From the NCBI GenBank assembly GCA_002417685.1, contig DICP01000029.1:12237-19605 (forward strand): DNA of 7,369 bases. Direction: 5' to 3'. The notes under the pieces are model-generated. The model did not search any database. It had not been told where the DNA came from and saw only the letters and a list, made by a program, of their open reading frames with translations. Made by a program: the position numbers and the translations under genes. Source of the stretch: Candidatus Mesolinea sp. UBA5823 (GTDB lineage: Bacteria > Chloroflexota > Anaerolineae > Anaerolineales > Anaerolineaceae). Below, one piece after another: positions 1 through 6,888 of the stretch; within the stretch, counting starts at the first letter, position 1, and the number at the start of each line of letters is the position of its first letter.

Positions 1-750
1 ACCCAAAGCTCTGGCACGGGTGAAGATGCTTGGTGAATACTGCGCGAAGGCTCCCGTCCACTGCAAGGCTGAATCTAAACCCACCAGGAACCCAAGCGGC
101 AGGTGCTGCTTGAGCCAACCCACACGGAAATAAGATACAGCTAATTGCCGTTCAATCTTGAAGTTGCATGCTGTTAGTAACCTGCGGATAGTCTTCGGGT
201 GAAAGTCAAAATTGAGCGCGGCAAATTCCACCTGTTCGGGTGAAAAGGGATTCCAGGCTTGCTTGCCGCTGAGGTAACGAAATACAGCTTTCAGGTTGCG
301 CTTATTGGCGAATTCTAAGATAAAAATGGCGTCCTGAGCCAGCACGCGACGAACACTCTGCAAGGCTAAGCCAGGTTCAGCCATATGATGCAGCGTACGG
401 ATCATCGTGGCACCATCAAACAGACTGGTTACGAATGGGAGTTTGTATACATCCGCAGCAACGTATGTGTAGGATGGGTTATCACCTAAGCGCTCGCGTG
501 CTTGCAGCAGCTGCGTACGAGAGTAATCCAGAAGGACCACGCGCTTATAGCCGCCATAGCGCGGTGTATTGCGGCCGGCACCAGCGCCCAGCTCGAGCAA
601 CAGCTCACCCTTTGCCGGAAGCAGTCGCCGAAGTGCAATGGCTTCGACAGCATCTTCGTATTGGCGCTGGCCTGCTTCCCAGAAAGATTGCTGATAATCA
701 GAGCCCTCATAAGAGCAGACCGGAGGTGTGGAGTTGGATGGCTCAGTCAT
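1..750 (-). CDS. Class I SAM-dependent methyltransferase (partial, C-terminus off the left edge)
   Basis: Reading the minus strand from the ATG at 750-748 gives 250 uninterrupted codons to the window edge. The product shows the Rossmann methyltransferase pattern. Motif I is LELGAGAGRNT at residues 52-62. The strand-2 acidic residue that usually contacts the SAM ribose is D75 (VVLLDYS). An AADVYKLPF segment at 98-106 and MIRTLHHM at 116-123 match the later motifs, with the usual acidic residue at D100. The order fits the Methyltransf_11/25 group of small-molecule methyltransferases, but the acceptor cannot be told from sequence. No Shine-Dalgarno sequence precedes the ATG, and its start lies only about 14 nt after the SRP RNA. 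No better in-frame start exists, because the next candidates fall inside or after motif I. It may be read from the SRP RNA promoter by readthrough. The fold is confident; the substrate is unknown. Confidence 0.85.
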   Translation of the reverse strand, partial: MTEPSNSTPPVCSYEGSDYQQSFWEAGQRQYEDAVEAIALRRLLPAKGELLLELGAGAGRNTPRYGGYKRVVLLDYSRTQLLQARERLGDNPSYTYVAADVYKLPFVTSLFDGATMIRTLHHMAEPGLALQSVRRVLAQDAIFILEFANKRNLKAVFRYLSGKQAWNPFSPEQVEFAALNFDFHPKTIRRLLTACNFKIERQLAVSYFRVGWLKQHLPLGFLVGLDSALQWTGAFAQYSPSIFTRARALG

Positions 751-763
751 GGTAGATAAAAGT

Positions 764-868
764 GTTCGGGCAGGTTTGTCGGCAACACCCGAAGCGACCT
801 CCTTACCGCTGCTTCCTCTCGGACCTGACGGGGTTCGCAGGGCTCCGCCGTGCCGGTCCCGCCCGAAC
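764..868 (-). ncRNA. ffs: Signal recognition particle RNA, small bacterial (4.5S) type
   Basis: The minus strand carries the hallmark SRP Alu-less apical domain. GTCAGGTCC, a GAGA tetraloop and GGAAGCAGC occupy 829-808, nearly identical to the Ffh-binding hairpin of known bacterial SRP RNAs. The ends close the rod: GTTCGGGC at 868-861 pairs perfectly with GCCCGAAC at 772-765, and three further pairs extend the helix. The resulting length of about 105 nt matches the small bacterial class. This RNA binds Ffh and, with FtsY, targets nascent membrane and secreted proteins to the translocon. A consensus-like promoter lies directly upstream and a short U run (plus-strand AAAA at 758-761) follows the closing helix, which may end transcription. 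Exact ends are inferred from the helix. Confidence 0.95.
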
Positions 869-876
869 TTAAAATA

Positions 877-905
877 AGCATAATCTATCCCGGCAGGGCT
901 GTCAA
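877..905 (-). promoter_or_regulatory. Sigma-70 type promoter of the SRP RNA gene
   Basis: On the minus strand TTGACA (905-900) is followed after exactly 17 nt by TATGCT (882-877). The first base of the SRP RNA closing helix (868) lies 8 nt beyond. A perfect -35 with optimal spacing fits a strong, constitutively expressed stable-RNA gene. Confidence 0.85.
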
Positions 906-969
906 CTTTTTGAGATTCTCCAGGTACAGATGATAATGACGTTTTTACTCCTAAATGAGCCTTTCCTTG

Positions 970-975
970 TATAAT
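970..975 (+). promoter_or_regulatory. Predicted -10 element upstream of the M14-like gene
   Basis: An exact TATAAT lies 40 nt before the TTG start of the secreted M14-like protein. No convincing -35 hexamer sits 16-18 nt upstream, so the promoter call rests on the -10 alone. It would be divergent from the SRP RNA promoter, about 65 bp away. Confidence 0.45.
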
Positions 976-1015
976 TCGCTCTTGAAATTTTCACCTCTTT
1001 ACAAAGGAGTTTGCC

Positions 1016-2536
1016 TTGCTCAAATCTCACCGATTCTGGATTGCTGGGGTTCTTGTTTGTTTCGTTTTTACACTTTGTTTTCCGCTTTTCACCCAGCGGG
1101 GATCCCTGGCACAAGAAGCACTCGACACGCTCCCAGATTTTCTTTGCTACCGTACGCTGGATACAGTTCTTGCTGATGCCGCAAGCCTTGCTGAAGAACA
1201 CCCTGAGCTGGTTGACTGGCTCGATATCGGCGATTCGTGGGTCAAGGAGAATTCTGCCGGCACATCGGGGTATGATTTGAATGTCCTCAAGCTTACCAAC
1301 AATAAGACGACCGGTAGTAAGCCGGTCCTTTTTGTGATGAGTGCTTTGCATGCCCGTGATTTGGCACCCGTTGAACTAAACTTGCGCTTTGCCGAGTATC
1401 TTTTGGAAAACTACGAAAAAGACCCAGAAGTTACTTGGCTGCTCGACGAGACCGAAATCCACCTTCTCTTAGTTGCAAATCCGGATGGCCGGGCGATTGT
1501 GGAAGAGCAAATAGAGAGCAGCTTGGCCGGAACAGGTGGTACTAGTGCCCGCATGAAAAACCTCAATGCTACCACTTGCCCCACCGAACCGATCAGCACT
1601 GGCACCGACCTGCGGCGCAATTTTCCCTTTGAATGGACAGGGGGCTACTCAGGCTGCACAAATATCTACAGTGGCGCTTCTATCCTTTCTGAGCCAGAAT
1701 CCTCCTCTATTAAAACGTATCTTGCCAATGTTTTCCCTGACTATCGCGACGAGGATCCTTTTGATACTGCAGAGGTAAGCGGTCTCCTTCTTAATATTGA
1801 GAGCTATGGGGACATTTTCAGGTACCCTTATTTTTACACAGGTGATGATGCTCCCGAAAAAGCTGAGCTCTACACCTTAGCCAATAAACTTGCCTATGGT
1901 TTAGACGCTTTTCCGAATGAGCCAACAACGCAATTCCATGGTACGCCCGAGGATTATGTCTATGGTGAGCTGGGTGTACCGGCTTTAGCTTACGCGATTG
2001 GGAGCGGTTCAGAAGGTCAATACTTTATGAACTGCGAGGACTTTGAATGGGAACTCAATGCAAATCTCAACATGCTGGTGCGAGCAGCAAAAGCCTCATT
2101 CGCTCCATATAGCCTGCCAGTAGGACCAGAAATTACCAACTTGAGCATTCAACCTCATATAGAAAATGGGCAGACTATTTGGCAGCTTTCAGCTGTTGCC
2201 AATACTAACCTTTACAGATTTCTTCCGGATCCCTCGCCGATAGTTGCTTCCGCTGTGTATAGCATTGATTTGGCTCCATGGCAAGAGAGCGCTGAGCTCT
2301 ACGACATCCAGCCGGAAGATGGGTCTTGGGATGAAGCTGAGGAGGCACTATTTGCCGAGTTGGACGTCTCTGCTCTCCAGCCTGGGCAACACCGAGTGTA
2401 CGTGCAAGCGGCTTTAAAGGATGGAACAACCGGCTTGGCATCCGCAGGCACAATTACCATCACCCCCGAACCCCTGCCCACATCTACGCCCATTGTGGAT
2501 GAGCATTACATTTACTTGCCTTTAATCAATAAATAA
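1016..2536 (+). CDS. Secreted M14 (zinc carboxypeptidase) family protein with a degenerate active site
   Basis: The gene encodes 506 residues from a TTG start, placed by AAAGGAG at 1003-1009 with a 6-nt spacer. No ATG lies before the signal peptide (about residues 1-32, hydrophobic core 8-25). Residues about 45-362 follow the M14 fold: LHARD at 111-115, NPDGR at 155-159, DLRRNFPFEW at 198-207, SEPES at 225-229, NIESYGD at 260-266 and YGELGVPAL at 316-324. In active members HxxE plus a later His bind zinc and a Glu is the general base. Here the first ligand pair reads H112/D115, the later His is E262, and no Glu occurs at the catalytic position (ALAYAIG, 323-329). An Ig/fibronectin-like region (about 370-483), a short Pro/Thr linker and the ending YLPLINK follow. 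It is an extracytoplasmic M14-fold protein whose peptidase activity is doubtful; it could be a binding or scaffold protein. Confidence 0.85.
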   Translation: MLKSHRFWIAGVLVCFVFTLCFPLFTQRGSLAQEALDTLPDFLCYRTLDTVLADAASLAEEHPELVDWLDIGDSWVKENSAGTSGYDLNVLKLTNNKTTGSKPVLFVMSALHARDLAPVELNLRFAEYLLENYEKDPEVTWLLDETEIHLLLVANPDGRAIVEEQIESSLAGTGGTSARMKNLNATTCPTEPISTGTDLRRNFPFEWTGGYSGCTNIYSGASILSEPESSSIKTYLANVFPDYRDEDPFDTAEVSGLLLNIESYGDIFRYPYFYTGDDAPEKAELYTLANKLAYGLDAFPNEPTTQFHGTPEDYVYGELGVPALAYAIGSGSEGQYFMNCEDFEWELNANLNMLVRAAKASFAPYSLPVGPEITNLSIQPHIENGQTIWQLSAVANTNLYRFLPDPSPIVASAVYSIDLAPWQESAELYDIQPEDGSWDEAEEALFAELDVSALQPGQHRVYVQAALKDGTTGLASAGTITITPEPLPTSTPIVDEHYIYLPLINK

Positions 2537-2563
2537 TAGCTTGCCTTGGGTTTTTGTGGTAAC

Positions 2564-2594
2564 AAAGAGGCGCGGTTATGATCTCTTTTATTTT
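2564..2594 (+). terminator. Weak candidate terminator after the M14-like gene
   Basis: AAAGAG (2564-2569) can pair with CTCTTT (2583-2588) across a 13-nt loop and is followed by TATTTT. The six-pair stem is AU-rich and the loop is large, so this is a marginal hairpin. It is listed because nothing better follows the stop codon. Confidence 0.25.
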
Positions 2595-2617
2595 GATGAC
2601 TTTCCGCAGGTCTCGAA

Positions 2618-2658
2618 TTGCCGAATGCTTTAGCTTAATCCATAATTAGTCTTATAAT
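2618..2658 (+). promoter_or_regulatory. Promoter region of the sugar ABC transporter operon
   Basis: Two overlapping candidates are visible. TTGCCG (2618-2623) and CATAAT (2641-2646) are separated by 17 nt. An exact TATAAT (2653-2658) also has a weak TTAGCT-like -35 at 2630-2635. Either would give a leader of roughly 100 nt before the binding-protein ATG. Just downstream, TGTGTTAACTCA (2664-2675) is an imperfect palindrome that could be a repressor site. Confidence 0.5.
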
Positions 2659-2764
2659 AAGGTTGTGTTAACTCAGCACGAGAAAGGAGATGGTCGCTAA
2701 CAGAAGATAAGTTTTAGTCTTTTCCAAACAGTAAGTCACAATTCTAATTTAGAAGGAGTTAAGA

Positions 2765-3910
2765 ATGAAAGGTAAGAAGTTCGTTTGGATGCTTTTAAGC
2801 ATATTGATTATCAGTAGCTTTGCTCTCGCAGCGTGTGGCGGCGAAGCTACTCCCACCGAGACCACCACAACAGGTGGCGGAGAAACGCTGGCAGTTGGGA
2901 TTGTTTTACCCACCAAGGATGAACCCCGCTGGATCCAGGATGAAACCCGCTTCAAAGAAGCCCTGCAAAATGAAGGCTACAGCGTGGAAATTCTCTTCAG
3001 CCAGGGTGATTCTGCTAAGGAAAAACAGAACGTTGAGACCCTGATTTCCAAGGGCATCAAAGTTCTCATCATCTGCCCGCACGATAGCACTGCCGCAGCT
3101 GCTTCAGCAGAGGCTGCCCGTGCAGCCGGCGTCAAGGTCATTTCTTATGACCGCCTGATTACCGATACCGCTGCTGTCGATTACTATGTAACCTTTGATA
3201 GCGTCTCTGTCGGTAAAGCCCAGGGTCAGTACCTAGTTGACCATGCCACCGGCACAGGCAACCCGCTGTACTTGTATGCGGGCGCTGCCTCCGATAACAA
3301 CGCTTTCTTGTTCTTTGAAGGCGCTTGGAGCGTGCTGCAACCTAAGATCGTAGACGGCACATTCGTAATCAAGAACTCCTCCGAAGCTGTGGCATTGCAA
3401 GATAAACCCACGCTCACCCGTGAGGAAATGGGCCGAATCATTGGTCAGATTACCACCAACTGGGACTTCAACGTAGCCAAGAACTTAGCTGAATCCAACC
3501 TGACTGCTGCTACGGCTGCAGATAAGGGTGATGTCTTCATCTTGGCACCCAATGATGGCACAGCCCGCGCGATTGCAGATACCTTTGCTGCCGATACTGA
3601 CGTCACTTCCTACGTGATCACTGGTCAGGATGCTGAAATTGCATCAGTGCAATATATCATTGATGGCAAGCAGTCCATGACCGTGCTGAAGGATGTGCGC
3701 GTATTGGTTGCTGATGCGATCAAGGCTGCCGTGACCTTCTTGGAGGGCGGTACACCTGAAGCAACCACCACCTATAACAATGGTGTGATTGATGTTCCCG
3801 CCAAACCATCAGAGGTTATCAGCGTGGACCAAACCAACCTGATTGCAGCCATCATTGACTCTGGCTATTACACAGCAGATCAGTTCACTGGGTTGGAAAA
3901 TCTTAAGTAA
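2765..3910 (+). CDS. chvE: ChvE-like monosaccharide ABC transporter substrate-binding lipoprotein
   Basis: The 381-residue product starts at an ATG 6 nt after AAGGAG (2753-2758). A lipoprotein signal peptide ends at the lipobox LAAC, with C24 as the likely lipidated residue. A short Gly/Thr/Glu-rich linker (about 25-40) precedes a type I periplasmic-binding fold. Segments resembling the ChvE multiple-sugar-binding proteins are RWIQD (55-59), ISYDRL (126-131), SDNNAFLFFEGA (176-187), PNDGTA (262-267), TGQDAE (286-291) and a late GYYTADQF. Related proteins bind aldoses such as glucose, galactose, arabinose and xylose; the ligand here is not resolved. It is first in the operon, before the ATPase and permease genes, and would be tethered outside the membrane to deliver sugar to MmsB. 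The stem-loop after its stop codon suggests it is made in excess over its partners, as is usual for such proteins. Confidence 0.93.
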   Translation: MKGKKFVWMLLSILIISSFALAACGGEATPTETTTTGGGETLAVGIVLPTKDEPRWIQDETRFKEALQNEGYSVEILFSQGDSAKEKQNVETLISKGIKVLIICPHDSTAAAASAEAARAAGVKVISYDRLITDTAAVDYYVTFDSVSVGKAQGQYLVDHATGTGNPLYLYAGAASDNNAFLFFEGAWSVLQPKIVDGTFVIKNSSEAVALQDKPTLTREEMGRIIGQITTNWDFNVAKNLAESNLTAATAADKGDVFILAPNDGTARAIADTFAADTDVTSYVITGQDAEIASVQYIIDGKQSMTVLKDVRVLVADAIKAAVTFLEGGTPEATTTYNNGVIDVPAKPSEVISVDQTNLIAAIIDSGYYTADQFTGLENLK

Positions 3911-3928
3911 AATCGTTTGATTTAGGGT

Positions 3929-3960
3929 AGAATAGTGACTGGGAAACCAGTCACTATTTT
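3929..3960 (+). terminator. Intra-operon stem-loop between binding-protein and ATPase genes
   Basis: AATAGTGACTGG (3931-3942) and CCAGTCACTATT (3947-3958) form a perfect 12-bp stem closed by a GAAA tetraloop. It extends by a wobble and an A-U pair to 3929/3960. It is followed by only a short U run, then ACAAAAT. It may act as a partial terminator, or as a 3' stabiliser protecting the binding-protein transcript. It covers the upstream GTG (3935) that would otherwise look like a longer start for the ATPase. Confidence 0.75.
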
Positions 3961-3994
3961 ACAAAATAATACATTTCGCAATAAGGAGGCGCTA

Positions 3995-5518
3995 ATGGAA
4001 CAGCCTATCCTAGAAATGAAATCTATCACCAAAGAATTCCCCGGGGTTAAGGCACTTGACGATGTCACCTTTAGCGTCGCAAAAGGTGAAATTCACTGTT
4101 TAGTCGGTGAAAATGGTGCGGGGAAATCTACTTTGGTGAAAGTTCTCAGCGGGGTTCATCCTTACGGCACGTACAGTGGTGAGATCTTTATTAATGGTGA
4201 ACCACAAAAGTTTTCAGGCATACGCGATAGTGAAAATGCTGGTATTGCCATTATCTATCAGGAACTTGCCCTTGTGCCTGAATTATCTGTGTACGATAAC
4301 ATCTTTTTAGGCAACGAAATTACCAATGGTCTTACCATTGATTCCTATGAAACCATTAAGCAAGCGGCTGATATTCTCAAAAAAGTAGGCTTAGACGTCA
4401 ACCCGGAAACTAAAGTCAAGACGCTTGGCGTCGGTAAGCAGCAGCTGATCGAAATCGCAAAAGCGCTTAAAAAGGATGTAAAAATTCTCATCTTGGATGA
4501 GCCTACAGCTGCGCTTAATGAAACTGATAGTGACAACTTGCTCGAATTAATCAAAGGCCTTAAAAAGCAGGGGGTAACTTGCATCTTGATTTCGCACAAA
4601 TTACGTGAGGTTTTAGCTGTAGCGGATACCATCACCGTGTTGCGGGACGGAAAAACAATTTGCACCTTGGATAATAGAGAGCATCAGGTGAGGGAAAGCA
4701 CCTTGATCAGGCATATGGTGGGCCGTTCGATTGATAACGTTTTTCCTAAGCGAAAAAAAATCGAAATTGGAGAAGAGGTTTTACGTCTCGAAAACTGGTC
4801 GGCTTATTCCCCTGCTTTAGGTCGGCAAATCCTCAAAGATATCAACATTAACGTGCACGCAGGCGAAATTGTCGGCATCGCTGGCTTAATGGGCTCCGGG
4901 CGCACTGAGCTTGCGAAGAGCATTTTTGGTAATCCGGATCGTTACCATGTGAGTGGGAAGATTTTTATTAAGGGAAAAGAGCAAAAATTCCGCAATCCGC
5001 ATGATGCCATCATTTCCCAATTAGCATACGTCACCGAGGATCGCAAAGGGAACGGTTTGATTCTAATTCAGGATGTTAAGACGAATATCACTTTATCAAA
5101 CCTACGCGAAATTACCGAGCGGGGCATCATCAATGAAAATGAGGAAATTGTCGTTGCCAATAATTACAAAGAGAGCCTCAACATCAAGACTCCCTCAATT
5201 GAACAAAAGGTGCTTAACCTCAGTGGTGGTAATCAGCAAAAAGTCTCTCTCGGCAAATGGTTGTTCGTCAAGCCGGGTGTGATGATCTTGGACGAACCAA
5301 CACGCGGAATTGACGTAGGCGCAAAGTATGAAATTTACACGATCATGAATTCTCTGGTCGAAAGAGGGATGAGCATAATCATGATTTCTTCGGAGCTGCC
5401 CGAAATCTTGGGGATGAGTGATCGTGTTTATGTAATGTCTGGTGGTCAAATCAAAGGTGAGCTCACCGGTGAAGAAGCCACACAGGAAAAAATCATGGAA
5501 ATTGCAGTGGAATATTAA
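3995..5518 (+). CDS. mmsA: Multiple monosaccharide ABC transporter ATP-binding protein
   Basis: The product is a 507-residue ATPase with two fused nucleotide-binding domains, the length expected of the MglA/RbsA/GguA class. The ATG at 3995 is chosen because AAGGAGG (3983-3989) sits 5 nt upstream. Domain 1 has Walker A GENGAGKST (38-46), Q-loop Q89, the signature variant LGVGKQQ (144-150), Walker B ILILDEP (164-170) and switch histidine H201. Domain 2 has the altered P-loop GLMGSGRTE (297-305), the TEDRKGNGL stretch (347-355), a canonical signature LSGGNQQKV (409-417) and Walker B VMILDEPTRGID (429-440). This asymmetry is typical of sugar importers of the family. It powers uptake through MmsB, whose gene begins 11 nt after this stop. 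The protein is rich in Lys, Glu and Ile and is cytoplasmic, docked at the membrane. No broken motif is seen. Confidence 0.95.
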   Translation: MEQPILEMKSITKEFPGVKALDDVTFSVAKGEIHCLVGENGAGKSTLVKVLSGVHPYGTYSGEIFINGEPQKFSGIRDSENAGIAIIYQELALVPELSVYDNIFLGNEITNGLTIDSYETIKQAADILKKVGLDVNPETKVKTLGVGKQQLIEIAKALKKDVKILILDEPTAALNETDSDNLLELIKGLKKQGVTCILISHKLREVLAVADTITVLRDGKTICTLDNREHQVRESTLIRHMVGRSIDNVFPKRKKIEIGEEVLRLENWSAYSPALGRQILKDININVHAGEIVGIAGLMGSGRTELAKSIFGNPDRYHVSGKIFIKGKEQKFRNPHDAIISQLAYVTEDRKGNGLILIQDVKTNITLSNLREITERGIINENEEIVVANNYKESLNIKTPSIEQKVLNLSGGNQQKVSLGKWLFVKPGVMILDEPTRGIDVGAKYEIYTIMNSLVERGMSIIMISSELPEILGMSDRVYVMSGGQIKGELTGEEATQEKIMEIAVEY

Positions 5519-5529
5519 GGAGAGACACC

Positions 5530-6741
5530 ATGTCTGACGAAAAATCTGATCCCGCAAAGCCAAATATTTTCTCTGAAGTCTTATCCCTTTTATCAGCAAA
5601 TTTCAGCCAATATTTTATGTTTATTGCGCTGATCGTGATCATGCTCATTTTCACGATCGCTACAGATGGCGGTTTCATTTCCTCTAGGAACATCAGCAAC
5701 CTCCTCAACCAAATGGGTTACATCGCCGTATTAGCTGTAGGCATGACGCTGATTATTGTCATCCGCCACATTGACCTTTCGGTCGGCTATCTGGCAGGCT
5801 TTTTAGGCGCCTTTGCCGCTATTGCGATGACCTCTTGGGGATTGCCTGTCTACGTTGTCATCCCAGTGGTGCTCATCTTGGGCGCACTTTCTGGGCTGCT
5901 CACCTCCCTGCCAATTGCTAAATTAGGCGTACCAGCTTTCGTCTCGACGATGGCAGCCGGCTTGATTTTCCGCGGTGCACTGCTGCTTGTGACCATGGGG
6001 ACAGGTACCATCATCATCCGAGATCCCATATTCAATGCGATCGGCAATGGTTTTATCCCCGACATCCCTGATTTTGGTTTTTTGGATGACCGCCACAAAG
6101 TTACACTGATCATTGGCGTGATTGCGATTATCTTTTCCATTATTTCAGCCATCCGCAGCCGCCGGAAAAAAATTTCTTATAACTTTGAGGTTTCATCCCC
6201 TTCGATGTTCATCTTACAGATGATCCTGACTTCTGCCATCATCGGATACGTCGTATGGTTGCTCTCGGGTTATAACGGACTTTCTTGGAGCTTGGTCATC
6301 GTGCTGATTGTGGTTGCTTTGTTTACCTTTATCACCACTAAGACGCCTTTAGGACGGCACATCTACGCGGTGGGCGGCAACCCAGAAGCTGCCGAGCTCA
6401 GCGGTATTAGCGTTGCCCGTATCACCCAGCTCGTGTTTGCCTTTATGGGTGTCCTCTCAGCCCTCTCTGGCATTCTCTATGCCTCCCGCTTGCAATCAGC
6501 TACTACCACTGCTGGACTTGGCTTCGAGACCGATGCTATTGCGGCAGCCTTCGTTGGGGGCGTCTCTGCAGCTGGCGGCGTGGGCACGATCATTGGCTCT
6601 TTCATTGGCGCTTTGGTGATGATGTCCCTCACCTCCGGGATGAACCTAATGGGGATTGATATTTCCATACAATACATCGTGCGCGGTGCTGTGCTGGTTG
6701 GTGCTGTCATTGTTGACCGCGCCACCCGCAAAGGCAGATAA
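5530..6741 (+). CDS. mmsB: Multiple monosaccharide ABC transporter permease
   Basis: The product is a 403-residue polytopic membrane protein of the BPD_transp_2 (RbsC/XylH/GguB) family. Its Shine-Dalgarno AAGGAG overlaps the mmsA stop codon, indicating translational coupling. After a hydrophilic N-terminus, membrane segments start near residue 27. Family landmarks include NLLNQMGYIAVLAVGMTLII (57-76), IDLSVG (81-86), TKTPLGRHIYAVGGNPEAAE (270-289) and the alanine/glycine-rich AAAFVGGVSAAGGVGTIIGS (338-357). A basic loop near 207-215 (AIRSRRKKI) and the extra helices around it fit the longer GguB/XylH subgroup rather than the roughly 320-residue RbsC subgroup. It presumably forms a homodimer as the sugar channel, accepting substrate from the lipoprotein and driven by MmsA. 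A strong terminator follows 23 nt after the stop. Confidence 0.95.
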   Translation: MSDEKSDPAKPNIFSEVLSLLSANFSQYFMFIALIVIMLIFTIATDGGFISSRNISNLLNQMGYIAVLAVGMTLIIVIRHIDLSVGYLAGFLGAFAAIAMTSWGLPVYVVIPVVLILGALSGLLTSLPIAKLGVPAFVSTMAAGLIFRGALLLVTMGTGTIIIRDPIFNAIGNGFIPDIPDFGFLDDRHKVTLIIGVIAIIFSIISAIRSRRKKISYNFEVSSPSMFILQMILTSAIIGYVVWLLSGYNGLSWSLVIVLIVVALFTFITTKTPLGRHIYAVGGNPEAAELSGISVARITQLVFAFMGVLSALSGILYASRLQSATTTAGLGFETDAIAAAFVGGVSAAGGVGTIIGSFIGALVMMSLTSGMNLMGIDISIQYIVRGAVLVGAVIVDRATRKGR

Positions 6742-6764
6742 GATTAGGTTTTCAAATTAACCCT

Positions 6765-6798
6765 AAATAGCAGCCAGATCATCTGGCTGCTATTTTTT
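6765..6798 (+). terminator. Intrinsic terminator of the sugar transporter operon
   Basis: AAATAGCAGCCAGA (6765-6778) and TCTGGCTGCTATTT (6782-6795) form a 14-bp perfect stem with a TCA loop, running into six consecutive T at 6793-6798. This is a canonical Rho-independent terminator just after the mmsB stop, and it marks the operon's end. Confidence 0.93.
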
Positions 6799-6835
6799 GC
6801 GCAATCCCAAAGTGCCCGGCTTCCAGAGCTTCAGG

Positions 6836-6841
6836 TATAAT
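6836..6841 (+). promoter_or_regulatory. Predicted -10 element for the glycosyltransferase gene
   Basis: An exact TATAAT lies between the operon terminator and the glycosyltransferase start, about 48 nt before the proposed TTG. A poor -35 (GTGCCC, 6812-6817) is 18 nt upstream. Its position after a strong terminator, before a gene on the same strand, supports its use. Confidence 0.5.
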
Positions 6842-6888
6842 AAATTTCCTGAAGATACGATTACGAATCACTATGCAAAAGGTGAAAG

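Noticed and set aside
435..759. Plus-strand open frames of about 85-106 codons
   Set aside because: They lie antisense to the methyltransferase, whose minus-strand frame carries clear SAM-binding motifs.
764..868. Structured minus-strand segment as a tRNA, riboswitch or terminator
   Set aside because: The GTCAGGTCC-GAGA-GGAAGCAGC hairpin and the long closing helix identify SRP RNA specifically.
902..1351. 149-codon minus-strand open frame
   Set aside because: It lies opposite the promoter region, signal peptide and N-terminal domain of the M14-like gene, and its translation shows no recognisable domain.
2690..2710. Possible six-residue leader peptide (ATG at 2690) behind an AAAGGAG sequence
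   Set aside because: The Shine-Dalgarno core directly abuts the ATG with no spacer, and there is no attenuator-like hairpin following it.
3935..3994. GTG at 3935 giving mmsA a 20-residue N-terminal extension
   Set aside because: The GTG lies inside a perfect stem-loop, has no ribosome binding site and adds residues unlike the family. The ATG at 3995 has AAGGAGG five nucleotides ahead and gives a standard N-terminus.
4424..4444. Non-canonical first ABC signature LGVGKQQ in MmsA
   Set aside because: I considered it as a defect, but this variant together with a degenerate second P-loop is usual for sugar-import ATPases of the GguA/MglA class.
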